Source: Clostridiales bacterium (GTDB taxonomy: Bacteria; Bacillota; Clostridia; Lachnospirales; Lachnospiraceae). From it: a stretch of 64,000 nt of DNA. Position 1 is the first letter of the stretch. Every line of letters begins with the position of its first letter. The translations under genes and the position numbers were made by a program. The notes under the pieces are model-generated. The model searched no databases. It worked only from the letters and a program-made list of their open reading frames with translations, and was not told where the DNA came from. The stretch covers positions 1-64,000 of the forward strand of contig JAHAFI010000006.1 in assembly GCA_018374355.1 (NCBI GenBank), written 5' to 3'. This document shows, in pieces, positions 41,277 to 48,841 of this stretch.

Positions 41277-41465
41277 TTAATATTTGCTGCTGTACTCGTT
41301 GGAAGTTTTGCTGTTTTTTGCGTTTTTAGCAGCTTTGTTCTTTGATTCCAGATTGGAAGCGTTTTTATTTGACTGGTTGTTCTTTGACTGTGCATTGTCT
41401 GCTTCATCGTAGCAGTTGTTCATTCTGTTGTTTGCATTTGTTTCGTTGCTGTAATTTTTAGACAT
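41277..41465 (-). CDS. Small Asn/Lys/Ser-rich protein, possibly forespore-expressed
   Basis: A 62-residue, strongly hydrophilic protein (MSKNYSNETNANNRMNN at the start, ending SNEYSSKY) with about one third Asn plus Lys/Ser/Ala and one Cys. There is no signal peptide or membrane segment. I do not recognise its family. A perfect AGGAGG 8 nt before the ATG and a good terminator argue that it is real. The upstream GAATA-N17-CATACTA matches the sigma-G promoter pattern, so it may be a forespore protein similar in kind to the minor small acid-soluble spore proteins. Composition alone could mislead. Confidence 0.6.
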   Translation of the reverse strand: MSKNYSNETNANNRMNNCYDEADNAQSKNNQSNKNASNLESKNKAAKNAKNSKTSNEYSSKY

Positions 41466-41531
41466 GGTTCTTCCTCCTGTAAATCCATTGATTATATTCC
41501 TTTCGGATTGCTCCGAATCGGTTTACAGGAT

Positions 41532-41560
41532 TAGTATGTCAAAATAATAGGAGTTTATTC
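41532..41560 (-). promoter_or_regulatory. Sigma-G-like promoter for the small Asn-rich gene
   Basis: Minus-strand GAATA (41556-41560) and CATACTA (41532-41538) are separated by 17 nt, fitting the GHATR / CATxHTA sigma-G pattern, about 60 bp before the start codon. These are short motifs in AT-rich DNA and could arise by chance. Confidence 0.4.
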
Positions 41561-41569
41561 ATTTCTTTG

Positions 41570-41598
41570 TTGCAATTTTTACCAATTTGTATTATAAT
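41570..41598 (+). promoter_or_regulatory. Strong housekeeping promoter of an orphan transcript
   Basis: TTGCAA (41570-41575) and a perfect TATAAT (41593-41598) are separated by 17 nt. No gene follows on this strand for over 2 kb. Confidence 0.65.
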
Positions 41599-41604
41599 CA
41601 TCCT

Positions 41605-41712
41605 TGTAAAAAGAATTTACCCTTCAAAAATTTTTTTTACAATTAATAACCCCTTATTAATTATTTATACTCCCCTCGAAACCCCGGTAGCTCCCCTACC
41701 GGGGTTTCTCTT
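41605..41712 (+). ncRNA. Candidate small regulatory RNA with C-rich loops
   Basis: Between the promoter at 41570-41598 and the terminator at 41678-41712 lies about 105 nt without a credible coding frame. It can fold into three stems: TTGTAAAAA/TTTTTACAA (41604-41612, 41634-41642), AATTAATAA/TTATTAATT (41641-41662) with a CCCC loop, and the 13-bp terminator stem with a CTCCC loop. An unpaired ACTCCCCTC lies between stems two and three. Exposed C-rich motifs are what Firmicute sRNAs use to pair with Shine-Dalgarno sites. Expression is unproven. Confidence 0.5.
41678..41712 (+). terminator. Terminator of the orphan transcript
   Basis: GAAACCCCGGTAG (41678-41690) pairs perfectly with CTACCGGGGTTTC (41696-41708) around CTCCC, followed by TCTTTG. 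The T tract is modest. Confidence 0.65.
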
Positions 41713-41784
41713 TGCCTGTTTTATAGAGTTTTCCGGGGTTTTTATCGCTTTGGAATACGTTTCTTCTATCATATCCCTCCATCA

Positions 41785-41828
41785 AAAAACTGTCCGTCTG
41801 CCGCAGATGAAGCGGCAGACGGACAGTT
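41785..41828 (-). terminator. Terminator after the DUF1700-like gene
   Basis: A perfect 17-bp stem (41788-41804 with 41812-41828) starts right at the stop codon and is followed on the minus strand by TTTTTTG. Confidence 0.88.
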
Positions 41829-42293
41829 CTATTTTTGTTTAAAAAATGAAATGATCAGCCCAATCACCAGAACCGGAATCATAATAGGAAGCAGGAAGGA
41901 TACCACCGATCCCACCAGCCAGAAAATCACACCCAGCACCAGCAGAACAATGACCGCCGCCAAAAGGCAGCCTCCCCGGGTATGAATGGATACCTGACGG
42001 CCTCTGTTTTCTCCGGGATTTTTCTCCCGTTCCACAGACCAGTCATTTTCTCTTTCCGGGTTCTCTTCATAAATCACCCTTCGGCTTCCTGCATTTTCCC
42101 CGGCATCCATAATCGTTCTGGCAATCAGAAGGGGATCTCCCAACTCTTCGACGGCTTCTTCCTCCAACAATCCGTTTTCGATTTTTTCTGTAAGATAGCT
42201 GTCATAGTACCGTATGTGTTCCGTTACTTTTTCCTGTGGAAGGGTCTGTGACAGACGCCTTCCCAGACTGTCTAAAAAATCATGTTTTGTCAT
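41829..42293 (-). CDS. HAAS/DUF1700 domain membrane protein
   Basis: A 154-residue protein starting at 42293 (MTKHDFLDSLGRRLSQTLP). Residues 1-75 match the HAAS/DUF1700 pattern (YYDSYLTEKIENGLLEEEAVEELGDP), a helical domain often paired with PadR-type regulators. A polar linker and two hydrophobic segments at the C-terminus (LLAAVIVLLVLGVIFWLVG and LLPIMIPVLVIGLIISFF) follow. No PadR gene is adjacent. GAGGG precedes the start. It follows the CapA gene by about 50 bp. Function unknown. Confidence 0.75.
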   Translation of the reverse strand: MTKHDFLDSLGRRLSQTLPQEKVTEHIRYYDSYLTEKIENGLLEEEAVEELGDPLLIARTIMDAGENAGSRRVIYEENPERENDWSVEREKNPGENRGRQVSIHTRGGCLLAAVIVLLVLGVIFWLVGSVVSFLLPIMIPVLVIGLIISFFKQK

Positions 42294-42345
42294 ATTCTGT
42301 CCCTCTGTTTTTTTCCTGTCTCTTCTCCCCGAAAATCCCTGCCGA

Positions 42346-43659
42346 TCATTCTGCACTCTCTGCAGACAGTCCTGCACTGAGTTCCTGTATCTTCTGGAGT
42401 ACCCGCTCACTCTCAGCGCCTTCAAGGGGCGTCGGCTGATAGTCATTGTACTGCTGTACGGAGGAAAGGGAACAGGGAATGATGTTGGTCACATCATCCT
42501 GTACCAATGTACCATTTTCAAAAGTAAAGGTCTGCTGGAAAATCATCGTATCCTTGTCCGACGGGTTTCTATTACCGCCGAAGCAGAAATTTCCCAGACT
42601 GTACACGATATTTTTTCCCTTGTATTTCTCAATTCCCTGAAGTACATGGGGGTGATGGCCTACCACCAGATCCGCGCCGTTATCAACAGCGGTATGAGCC
42701 AGAGCCTTTTGTATATCATTTGGATAAGTTTCTTTCTCTTTTCCCCAGTGGAAGCTGACGATAACCACCTGCGCCCCCTGCTCCTTCACGCTGTTGATAT
42801 TGTCGATCACCTGCTGTTCCCGGCCCATGCCGTCCGCAAGCTCATAGATTCCCACCAGTCCTACTTTGATTCCTTTGATTTCTTTGATTGCAGTCCTCTC
42901 ATATCCGAAGCTGGTGATTCCCGCTGCATCCAGATACTGGATCGTATCCGTGTAACTCTGTTCGCCATAGTCCTTACTGTGATTATTGGCCAGATTTGCC
43001 GCTTCTACACTTCCCGCTGTCAAAATTTCTGTATATTCCGGTTTCCCCTTAAATGCGTAGGTTTTGTCCTGTCTCGTATCAGATTCGGTCAGTGTTCCTT
43101 CCATATTGATAATGGTCAAGTCATCTGCCCCGAGAATATCCTTCACATTCTGGAAGAAATATGCCGGATCCTTCTTTACAATATAGAATGCGTCAAAATT
43201 GGAGCTGGTATCAAAATTGATATCGGTTCCGATGGTACAGTCGCCAACTGCGCTTATCGTAAGCTTCACCGCTTCCACCGGCTGCAAACTCTCCGGCTCC
43301 GGTGTGGCTTCCCCTTCAGGATCTCCTGCTTCCCCGCCGCTCTCCGGCGAGACCTCACTTCCGTCCTGTGCATCCCCTGCAGTGCCTTCACCATCATTTT
43401 TCTGCTCCGTGCTGTTCGCTTTCTCCGCGTCCGACTTTGCCTGAGCGCTGGCCTGCTGCGCATTCGGCTGGTCTCCCACAAATACCTTTGTCAAAACCAT
43501 CGCTCCCACTATTAGAAGCAAAAAGACTGCTAATGTTATGGCTCCAATCTGAAATATCACGATTTTCTGCCGATAGCTCATCTTCTTATTTTTTTTCCGT
43601 CTTCCGGCTGCACCGTTTCTCTGTGTTGTTTTTCTTTGTTCATTTCTCGTCTGTTTCAT
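42346..43659 (-). CDS. CapA family protein (PGA_cap metallophosphatase-like), membrane-anchored
   Basis: About 437 residues: a basic N-terminus, a membrane anchor at about 34-58, an acidic Ser/Glu/Pro stalk, and a PGA_cap domain from about 130. Domain motifs are ISAVGDCTIGTD, NMEGTLTES, LANNHSKDYGEQS, VSFHWGKE and GHHPHVLQGIE, forming a metallophosphoesterase-like site. The family is named for poly-gamma-glutamate capsule synthesis, but no capBC genes are here, so the role is open. The start is uncertain: ATG at 43659 has GGGGAG close upstream; in-frame ATGs at 43671 and 43680 are possible. Confidence 0.85.
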   Translation of the reverse strand: MKQTRNEQRKTTQRNGAAGRRKKNKKMSYRQKIVIFQIGAITLAVFLLLIVGAMVLTKVFVGDQPNAQQASAQAKSDAEKANSTEQKNDGEGTAGDAQDGSEVSPESGGEAGDPEGEATPEPESLQPVEAVKLTISAVGDCTIGTDINFDTSSNFDAFYIVKKDPAYFFQNVKDILGADDLTIINMEGTLTESDTRQDKTYAFKGKPEYTEILTAGSVEAANLANNHSKDYGEQSYTDTIQYLDAAGITSFGYERTAIKEIKGIKVGLVGIYELADGMGREQQVIDNINSVKEQGAQVVIVSFHWGKEKETYPNDIQKALAHTAVDNGADLVVGHHPHVLQGIEKYKGKNIVYSLGNFCFGGNRNPSDKDTMIFQQTFTFENGTLVQDDVTNIIPCSLSSVQQYNDYQPTPLEGAESERVLQKIQELSAGLSAESAE

Positions 43660-43763
43660 AAATCTCCCCATATTATTCATATTTAAACGCCTGTTCTGCT
43701 TTTATGATACCTGCTTTTTGAAAAAACTGCAAGTGGCGGCGCCCCATTTTTGCCTTCCTTTTG

Positions 43764-43792
43764 TTTACATTTTTCTTTCATATCCTTATAAT
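43764..43792 (+). promoter_or_regulatory. Promoter of the mnmM-like gene
   Basis: TTTACA (43764-43769) and TATAAT (43787-43792) are separated by 17 nt. Confidence 0.7.
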
Positions 43793-43826
43793 ATACTTAA
43801 AATTATTTTTTAAGAAAGGAACGTCT

Positions 43827-44390
43827 ATGAAATCTTATCAAATCACAGAATGGTGCCGCCATTTTCTGGAAATGCAGGTAGCCCCCGGAGACCTTTGCAT
43901 CGACGCTACTATGGGAAACGGACATGACACCCTTTTTCTCAGCCAACTGACCGGACCTTCCGGAAAGGTTCTGGCCTTTGATATCCAGCAGGCCGCACTG
44001 GAAGCAACCAAAGAAAGGCTTGCGCTCCATCAGGCCGCTGACAATGTACAACTGATTCTGGACAGCCACAGCCATATGAGCGGTTACGCCCTTCCGGAAA
44101 CCGTTTCCTGCATCGTATTCAACTTCGGCTATCTTCCTTCCGGGGACCACCGGATTGCCACCAGAAGCGAAACCAGCATCCCGGCTGTTCTTCAGGGACT
44201 GGAGCTTTTAAAAAAGGGCGGTCTGATGAGTCTGTGTATCTACAGCGGAGGGGACAGCGGATTCCACGAGCGGGACAGCCTGCTGGAATTTCTCCGGACA
44301 CTGGATTCAAAAAAATATCTTGTAATCCTCTCCTCCTACTATAACCGACCCAACCATCCTCCCATTCCGGTGCTCATCCACAAACTTTAA
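43827..44390 (+). CDS. Class I SAM methyltransferase, YtqB/MnmM-like
   Basis: A 187-residue methyltransferase of the rRNA_methylase/YtqB family. The SAM loop is CIDATMGNGHDTLFL, and the later motif VFNFGYLPSGDHRIAT is distinctive. Bacillus YtqB (MnmM) methylates 5-aminomethyl-2-thiouridine at the tRNA wobble position; the same job is likely here but inferred from likeness. The ATG at 43827 has AAAGGA upstream and a promoter just before it. Plus strand, convergent with the histidine kinase gene. Confidence 0.85.
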   Translation: MKSYQITEWCRHFLEMQVAPGDLCIDATMGNGHDTLFLSQLTGPSGKVLAFDIQQAALEATKERLALHQAADNVQLILDSHSHMSGYALPETVSCIVFNFGYLPSGDHRIATRSETSIPAVLQGLELLKKGGLMSLCIYSGGDSGFHERDSLLEFLRTLDSKKYLVILSSYYNRPNHPPIPVLIHKL

Positions 44391-44500
44391 CCATTCAGAG
44401 CTCTGTCCTTCACAGTTACGAATGTATGCACACAAACTTTACGGCAAAGCGGCGCCCCAGCCGCATTCTATGCGATCGGGGCGCCGCTCTGTCTGTCATT
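44389..44500. repeat. Long palindromic repeat element (diverged copy)
   Basis: Starts TTAACCATTCAGAG, contains CTTCACAGTTACGAATGTAT (27 of 29 bases shared with 7784-7812), then a strong hairpin AGCGGCGCCCC/GGGGCGCCGCT (44448-44458 and 44478-44488). The right end is degenerate. The hairpin probably doubles as a convergent terminator. Confidence 0.6.
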
Positions 44501-44513
44501 GACCGTTTGTTAT

Positions 44514-46184
44514 TCAGTTTTCAAGATGAAATTCCACGGTGATTGTGGTTCCATGCCCCGGCTGGCTCTCCGTTCGGATCACAGCATGGTGCATGGTGGC
44601 TCCATGTTTTACAATGGACAGACCCAGCCCGGTTCCTCCGGTCTGTCGGGAATGGCTCTTATCCACCCGGTAGAACCGCTCGTAAATCCTCTCCAGATCC
44701 TCTCTGGCGATACCGATTCCGCTGTCCTGTACCTGCCAGTATACGCAGTCGGCCGTTTCACGGATTCTGACCTTCAGCCAGCCGCCTTCCACATTATACT
44801 TGATCCCGTTATCCATCAGATTGAACAGCATCTCAAAGAGAATCTGCCTTACACCGGAAATCGACACCTTTTCCCCGTCTATGGAGACAGTGACATTCTT
44901 TTTCTCGGCAGCATGTTCCAGATGCTTTTTCACATCCTGCGTCAATTCACAGATATCCACCATTTCCTTAGGAAATTCGCCGTCACCTTCCTCAAGCTTA
45001 GAAAGCTGGATAATATCCTGAACCAGATTGGTCAGGCGGTTGGCCTCCTGATGGATTCTTCCCGCAAACTCAGGAATATCCCCCGCCTGCACCATGCCGT
45101 TTTCAATCAGCTCCGCATAACCGGAAATGGACATCAGAGGCGTTTTCAGTTCATGGGATACATTGGCGGAAAATTCCCGGCGCATCTGCTCGGCGGCTTT
45201 CCGTTCCGTAATATCCCATACCAGAATCACCGCACCCACACATTTTCCCGAAACCTTTACCGGGTTTGCCAAAAGCTGGTAGCTTCGCCCGTGGACCTGA
45301 AGAACTGTTTCATTATATTTTCCGGCCAGCGCCTCGTCCAAAGCCTTCCTAAGCTCCTGACTTCTGCTGACCCTGCTGATGGATTTTCTGATACAGTCAC
45401 TGGCTCTTACCTGAAAGAGCTCCTGCGCCGCATTGTTGATGGAGAGAACCTCCGTCTGGCTGGCGATCACCAGTCCATCCTTCATATTTTCCGTAATAGC
45501 CAGATATTCCTCATGGCGTTCTTTTAATTCCTGCACCTGTCTCGCAATCTGCTGGTTCTGATCATGTACCCGCAAAAGCAGGGGACGCAGCTCCTCGTAT
45601 TCCACATGGCGGAGAGGATGCTCCAGATCCAGTTTGTTGATGGGCTCAATCAATTTTGCCGTCTGCTTCTGTACCACGAAAAATGCTACAATAATGATTC
45701 CCAAAACCAGAATTCCCATCAGGGTAATGCTGGACTGCAGAAAAATCAGCACCGTATCCGTCAGTCTCGCAAGACGGAGCACACTTCCGTCCTCCAGACG
45801 GACAGCGTAGTAAAAGGTCTGCTTTTTCAGCGTATCCGAATACCGTATCGCCTCTCCGATTCCCTTTTCCCGTGCCTCCAAAATCTCCGGGCGGTCCCCG
45901 TGATTTTCCATCACCTCAGCTTCACCGGTAGAATCAAACAGTACCGTACCATCGGCATCCACAAGAGTAATCCTGCTGTCATCAGACATTTGAGCTATTT
46001 CTCTAACCAGATCCCTATTATCACTCTCTTCCAGAGCCACCCGGATATATCCGGCTTCCTCTACCACACTCTCATGCATATAGTTGTCAAACTTGTCATA
46101 CATAGCCAGACTGATGATCAGAAAGGTAAGCAGCACGGAACTGAGCAGCAGTCCGCTTACCTGATTCAGGATTTTCTGTCTCAT
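44514..46184 (-). CDS. phoR: Sensor histidine kinase, PhoR-like
   Basis: A 556-residue membrane kinase: helix at about 9-28, an extracellular sensor domain to about 155, a second helix (LMGILVLGIIIVAFFVV), a HAMP-like linker, a PAS domain (LAITENMKDGLVIAS), the H-box FSANVSHELKTPLMSISGYAE with the phospho-accepting His, and a complete ATPase domain (N-box LFNLMDNGIKYN, GIGIAREDLERIYERFYR, GGTGLGLSIVKH). Domain order matches PhoR. It overlaps the response-regulator gene by ATGA, and the transporter gene upstream is a phosphate carrier, supporting phosphate sensing. Confidence 0.9.
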   Translation of the reverse strand: MRQKILNQVSGLLLSSVLLTFLIISLAMYDKFDNYMHESVVEEAGYIRVALEESDNRDLVREIAQMSDDSRITLVDADGTVLFDSTGEAEVMENHGDRPEILEAREKGIGEAIRYSDTLKKQTFYYAVRLEDGSVLRLARLTDTVLIFLQSSITLMGILVLGIIIVAFFVVQKQTAKLIEPINKLDLEHPLRHVEYEELRPLLLRVHDQNQQIARQVQELKERHEEYLAITENMKDGLVIASQTEVLSINNAAQELFQVRASDCIRKSISRVSRSQELRKALDEALAGKYNETVLQVHGRSYQLLANPVKVSGKCVGAVILVWDITERKAAEQMRREFSANVSHELKTPLMSISGYAELIENGMVQAGDIPEFAGRIHQEANRLTNLVQDIIQLSKLEEGDGEFPKEMVDICELTQDVKKHLEHAAEKKNVTVSIDGEKVSISGVRQILFEMLFNLMDNGIKYNVEGGWLKVRIRETADCVYWQVQDSGIGIAREDLERIYERFYRVDKSHSRQTGGTGLGLSIVKHGATMHHAVIRTESQPGHGTTITVEFHLEN

Positions 46185-46852
46185 CGCTCGTCACCGATCC
46201 GGTAGCCGACGCCCCGCACCGTCTCAATGCAGGAACCGGAATCCCCCAGCTTCTGTCTCAGGGTCCGCACATGTACATCCACGGTTCTCGTCTCACCGTC
46301 AAAATCATATCCCCAGATTCTTGTCAGAAGCTGATCACGGCTCAGGACGATTCCGTTATTTTCCATCAGATACCGCAAAAGTTCAAACTCTTTCAGCGTA
46401 AGCTCCACTTTTCTTCCGTTTTCCAGAACCTCGTGACGCCGTACCTTCACCTGAATCGGTCCATGGGTCAATTCCTCCTCCGGCTTTGACCCTCCTCTTC
46501 TGAGTACCGCCTTGACTCTGGAGATAAATTCCATCATACCGAAGGGTTTTGTAATATAATCATCTGCTCCCAGATCGAGTCCTTTGACCTTATCGAATTC
46601 TGCGCCTTTGGCGGTTACCATGATTACCGGAATTTCTTTTACCTCCGGCATTTTTTTCAGCTTTTCAAGAATGGTATAGCCGTCTTCTCCCGGCATCATG
46701 ATATCCAACAGAATAAGCTCCGGCAGTTCCGTGCTGAGCGCCTGAAACAACTGACTTCCGTTTTCCAAGCCCTTCGCTGTAAAACCGGTGGTTTTCAGTG
46801 TATAAACCAACAGTTCCCGTATATTCCGTTCATCTTCCACGCAGTAAATCAT
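46181..46852 (-). CDS. phoP: Response regulator, OmpR/PhoB family
   Basis: A 223-residue regulator: receiver domain with IYCVEDERNIREL, the phosphorylated Asp in LILLDIMMPGEDG, the conserved Lys in VTKPFG-like DYITKPFGMMEF, then a winged-helix DNA-binding domain (VELTLKEFELLRYLMENNG, SRDQLLTRIWGYDFDG, TVDVHVRTLRQKLG). Paired with the overlapping kinase. Pho-box-like repeats upstream of the transporter gene make it the likely PhoP. GGAGG is 11 nt before the ATG, slightly far. Confidence 0.9.
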   Translation of the reverse strand: MIYCVEDERNIRELLVYTLKTTGFTAKGLENGSQLFQALSTELPELILLDIMMPGEDGYTILEKLKKMPEVKEIPVIMVTAKGAEFDKVKGLDLGADDYITKPFGMMEFISRVKAVLRRGGSKPEEELTHGPIQVKVRRHEVLENGRKVELTLKEFELLRYLMENNGIVLSRDQLLTRIWGYDFDGETRTVDVHVRTLRQKLGDSGSCIETVRGVGYRIGDER

Positions 46853-46869
46853 AATTTGTCATTCCTCCA

Positions 46870-48639
46870 TTATGGCAGCATATATTTTTCACGCGCCTGT
46901 AAAACAAGTCCCCGGAAAATACCGCTGTCCTCATTTTTCACGCTGTCCAAATAGCTGTGAGTGTCATACGTATCGTCTCTTACCTGAGTGACGCATACGG
47001 AAATGTTGGAACAGTGATCTGCCACACGTTCCAGACTGGTTGTGATATCCGAAAGGATGAATCCCAGTTCGATGGTACATTTTCCGCTCCGCAGTCTGCG
47101 GATATGGCGTTTCTTCAGTTCCTGATTCAGTTCATCAATTACTTCCTCCAACGGCTCGATCCGCTGCGCAAGCTGCAGATCCTGATCCTGAAATACTCTG
47201 TAGGAGCTTTCCACGATATCTCTTACCGCCTCGGTCAGTACCTTTAATTCTGCCTCCGCTTTCTTTGAGAAAGTCAGATCCTTGTCTTTCATCTCTTTTG
47301 CCGCTTCCATGATATTGATCGCATGGTCGGAAATACGTTCGAAGTCACCGATACAATGAAGAACGATGGAAAGCGTATGGCTGTCATGGCTGTTCAGGTT
47401 CTTTCTTGCCAGTTTTACAAGATAGCTTCCCAGATCATCCTCATATCTGTCCACGATGCTCTCCAGCTCGCTTACTTCCTTCGCCTTTTCTTCTGTGTAA
47501 TTTCCAATCATTTCCAATGCGGTAAACAGCGTCTTTTTGGATTCCTCCGCCATCTGCACTGCCACATTCACGCTCTGCTCAATAGCAAAGCCCGGTTTAT
47601 CCAGAAAACGCGGGTCCAGAAGCATCAGATCGCTCTCTGTCTCTGTAGTCTTTTCTGTCTGTTTCTCGTCGCGGATTGTAAGGCATGCCAGTTTTTCCAG
47701 ACCTTTGGCAAAAGGCAGGAGCAGAAGGGTTGCAAACACATTAAACAAGCTGTGTACTACTGCAATTCCCGCACCGTTTGCGGCATCTCCCAGAAATGCA
47801 AAATTTGCAAACTGGTTTATGGTATAAAATACAATCATAAATACGGTAGTTCCGATGATATTGAAATACAGATGTACCATCGCTGCTCTCTTAGCATTTT
47901 TGCTTGCTCCGATAGAGGAAATAAGAGCAGTCACACAGGTACCGATGTTCTGTCCCATGATGATCGGAATCGCCACCCCGTAGCTTACCGCTCCGGTTAC
48001 ACACAGCGCCTGCAGGATACCTACCGATGCGGAAGAGCTCTGGATTACCGCAGTCAAAAGCGCTCCGGCCAGCATACCGAGAATCGGATGGGAAAATGCA
48101 GTGAGAATTCCGGTAAATTCCGGAACATCTGCCAGCGGTTTTACCGCAGAACTCATGGCGTCCATTCCAAACATCAGCACTGCAAATCCTACTAAAATCC
48201 CACCGATATCTTTCTTCTTTTCATTTTTGACAAACAGCATCATCACAATGCCCACTGCTGCCAGAACCGGGGAGAAGGACGTCGGCTTGCAAAGCTGGAT
48301 AAAGAAGTTGTCCCCTTCGATTCCTGAAAGACTGAGAATCCATGAAGTAATCGTTGTACCGATATTGGCTCCCATGATAATTCCCACTGCCTGAGATAAT
48401 TTCATGATTCCCGAGTTAACAAAACCTACCACCATAACCGTGGTTGCCGAGGACGACTGGATCACCGCAGTCACTCCTGCACCTAAAAGTACCGCTTTAA
48501 TAGGATTGGAGGTCAAATTCTCCAAAATACGCTCCAGCTTTCCGCCGGATACCTTCGCAAGTCCATCGCCCATCACATTCATTCCGTACAGGAACAGGGC
48601 GAGACCGCCGATCATTGATAAAACACTGAAAAAGTCCAT
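46870..48639 (-). CDS. Na/Pi cotransporter family protein with PhoU domain (NptA-like)
   Basis: A 589-residue protein. The N-terminal two thirds are two Na_Pi_cotrans repeats, each with a QSSSA motif (VIQSSSATTVMVVGF and VIQSSSASVGILQ), in about eight membrane helices beginning FFSVLSMIGGLALFLYGMNVMG. The last 200 residues form a PhoU-like helical bundle (IGDFERISDHAINIMEAAK and SLERVADHCSNI). It should take up phosphate with sodium. The start at 48639 was preferred to an upstream TTG. First gene of a transporter-regulator-kinase operon, behind Pho-box repeats. Confidence 0.93.
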   Translation of the reverse strand: MDFFSVLSMIGGLALFLYGMNVMGDGLAKVSGGKLERILENLTSNPIKAVLLGAGVTAVIQSSSATTVMVVGFVNSGIMKLSQAVGIIMGANIGTTITSWILSLSGIEGDNFFIQLCKPTSFSPVLAAVGIVMMLFVKNEKKKDIGGILVGFAVLMFGMDAMSSAVKPLADVPEFTGILTAFSHPILGMLAGALLTAVIQSSSASVGILQALCVTGAVSYGVAIPIIMGQNIGTCVTALISSIGASKNAKRAAMVHLYFNIIGTTVFMIVFYTINQFANFAFLGDAANGAGIAVVHSLFNVFATLLLLPFAKGLEKLACLTIRDEKQTEKTTETESDLMLLDPRFLDKPGFAIEQSVNVAVQMAEESKKTLFTALEMIGNYTEEKAKEVSELESIVDRYEDDLGSYLVKLARKNLNSHDSHTLSIVLHCIGDFERISDHAINIMEAAKEMKDKDLTFSKKAEAELKVLTEAVRDIVESSYRVFQDQDLQLAQRIEPLEEVIDELNQELKKRHIRRLRSGKCTIELGFILSDITTSLERVADHCSNISVCVTQVRDDTYDTHSYLDSVKNEDSGIFRGLVLQAREKYMLP

Positions 48640-48756
48640 AATTTCCTTCCTCAATTCCCTTTCTCTGTCTTTTTTTGCAGAACAATTACGCAGATTTTTT
48701 CATTTTCACCTGTTTATTTATGATAACGGACTTCTCCGTACTTCGTGCTTCCGAAA

Positions 48757-48810
48757 TCATATAAAATTCATGTTAAATTTTCTCTCAGGGAAATGTTAAA
48801 TCTATGTAAA
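48757..48810 (-). promoter_or_regulatory. Pho-box repeats and promoter of the phosphate operon
   Basis: On the minus strand TTTACA-N5-TTAACA (48805-48810 and 48794-48799) is followed by TTAACA-N5-TTTATA (48771-48776 and 48760-48765). Spacing within pairs is exactly 11 bp, as in PhoP sites of Bacillus (TTAACA direct repeats). A TATGAT -10 (48757-48762) without a -35 places the hexamers at about -21 to -60, the usual PhoP activation zone. Confidence 0.65.
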
Positions 48811-48841
48811 ATCCATCTCTTTTTGTGATTTTACTTGGATT

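Noticed and set aside
41567..41842. 91-codon plus-strand frame across the candidate sRNA
   Set aside because: No ribosome site; it starts inside the promoter, crosses the terminator hairpin and ends in the neighbouring terminator; hydrophobic AT-driven composition.
42214..43515. 433-codon plus-strand frame opposite CapA
   Set aside because: Antisense to a well-supported CapA gene; Ser/Phe/Cys-rich with no recognisable domain.
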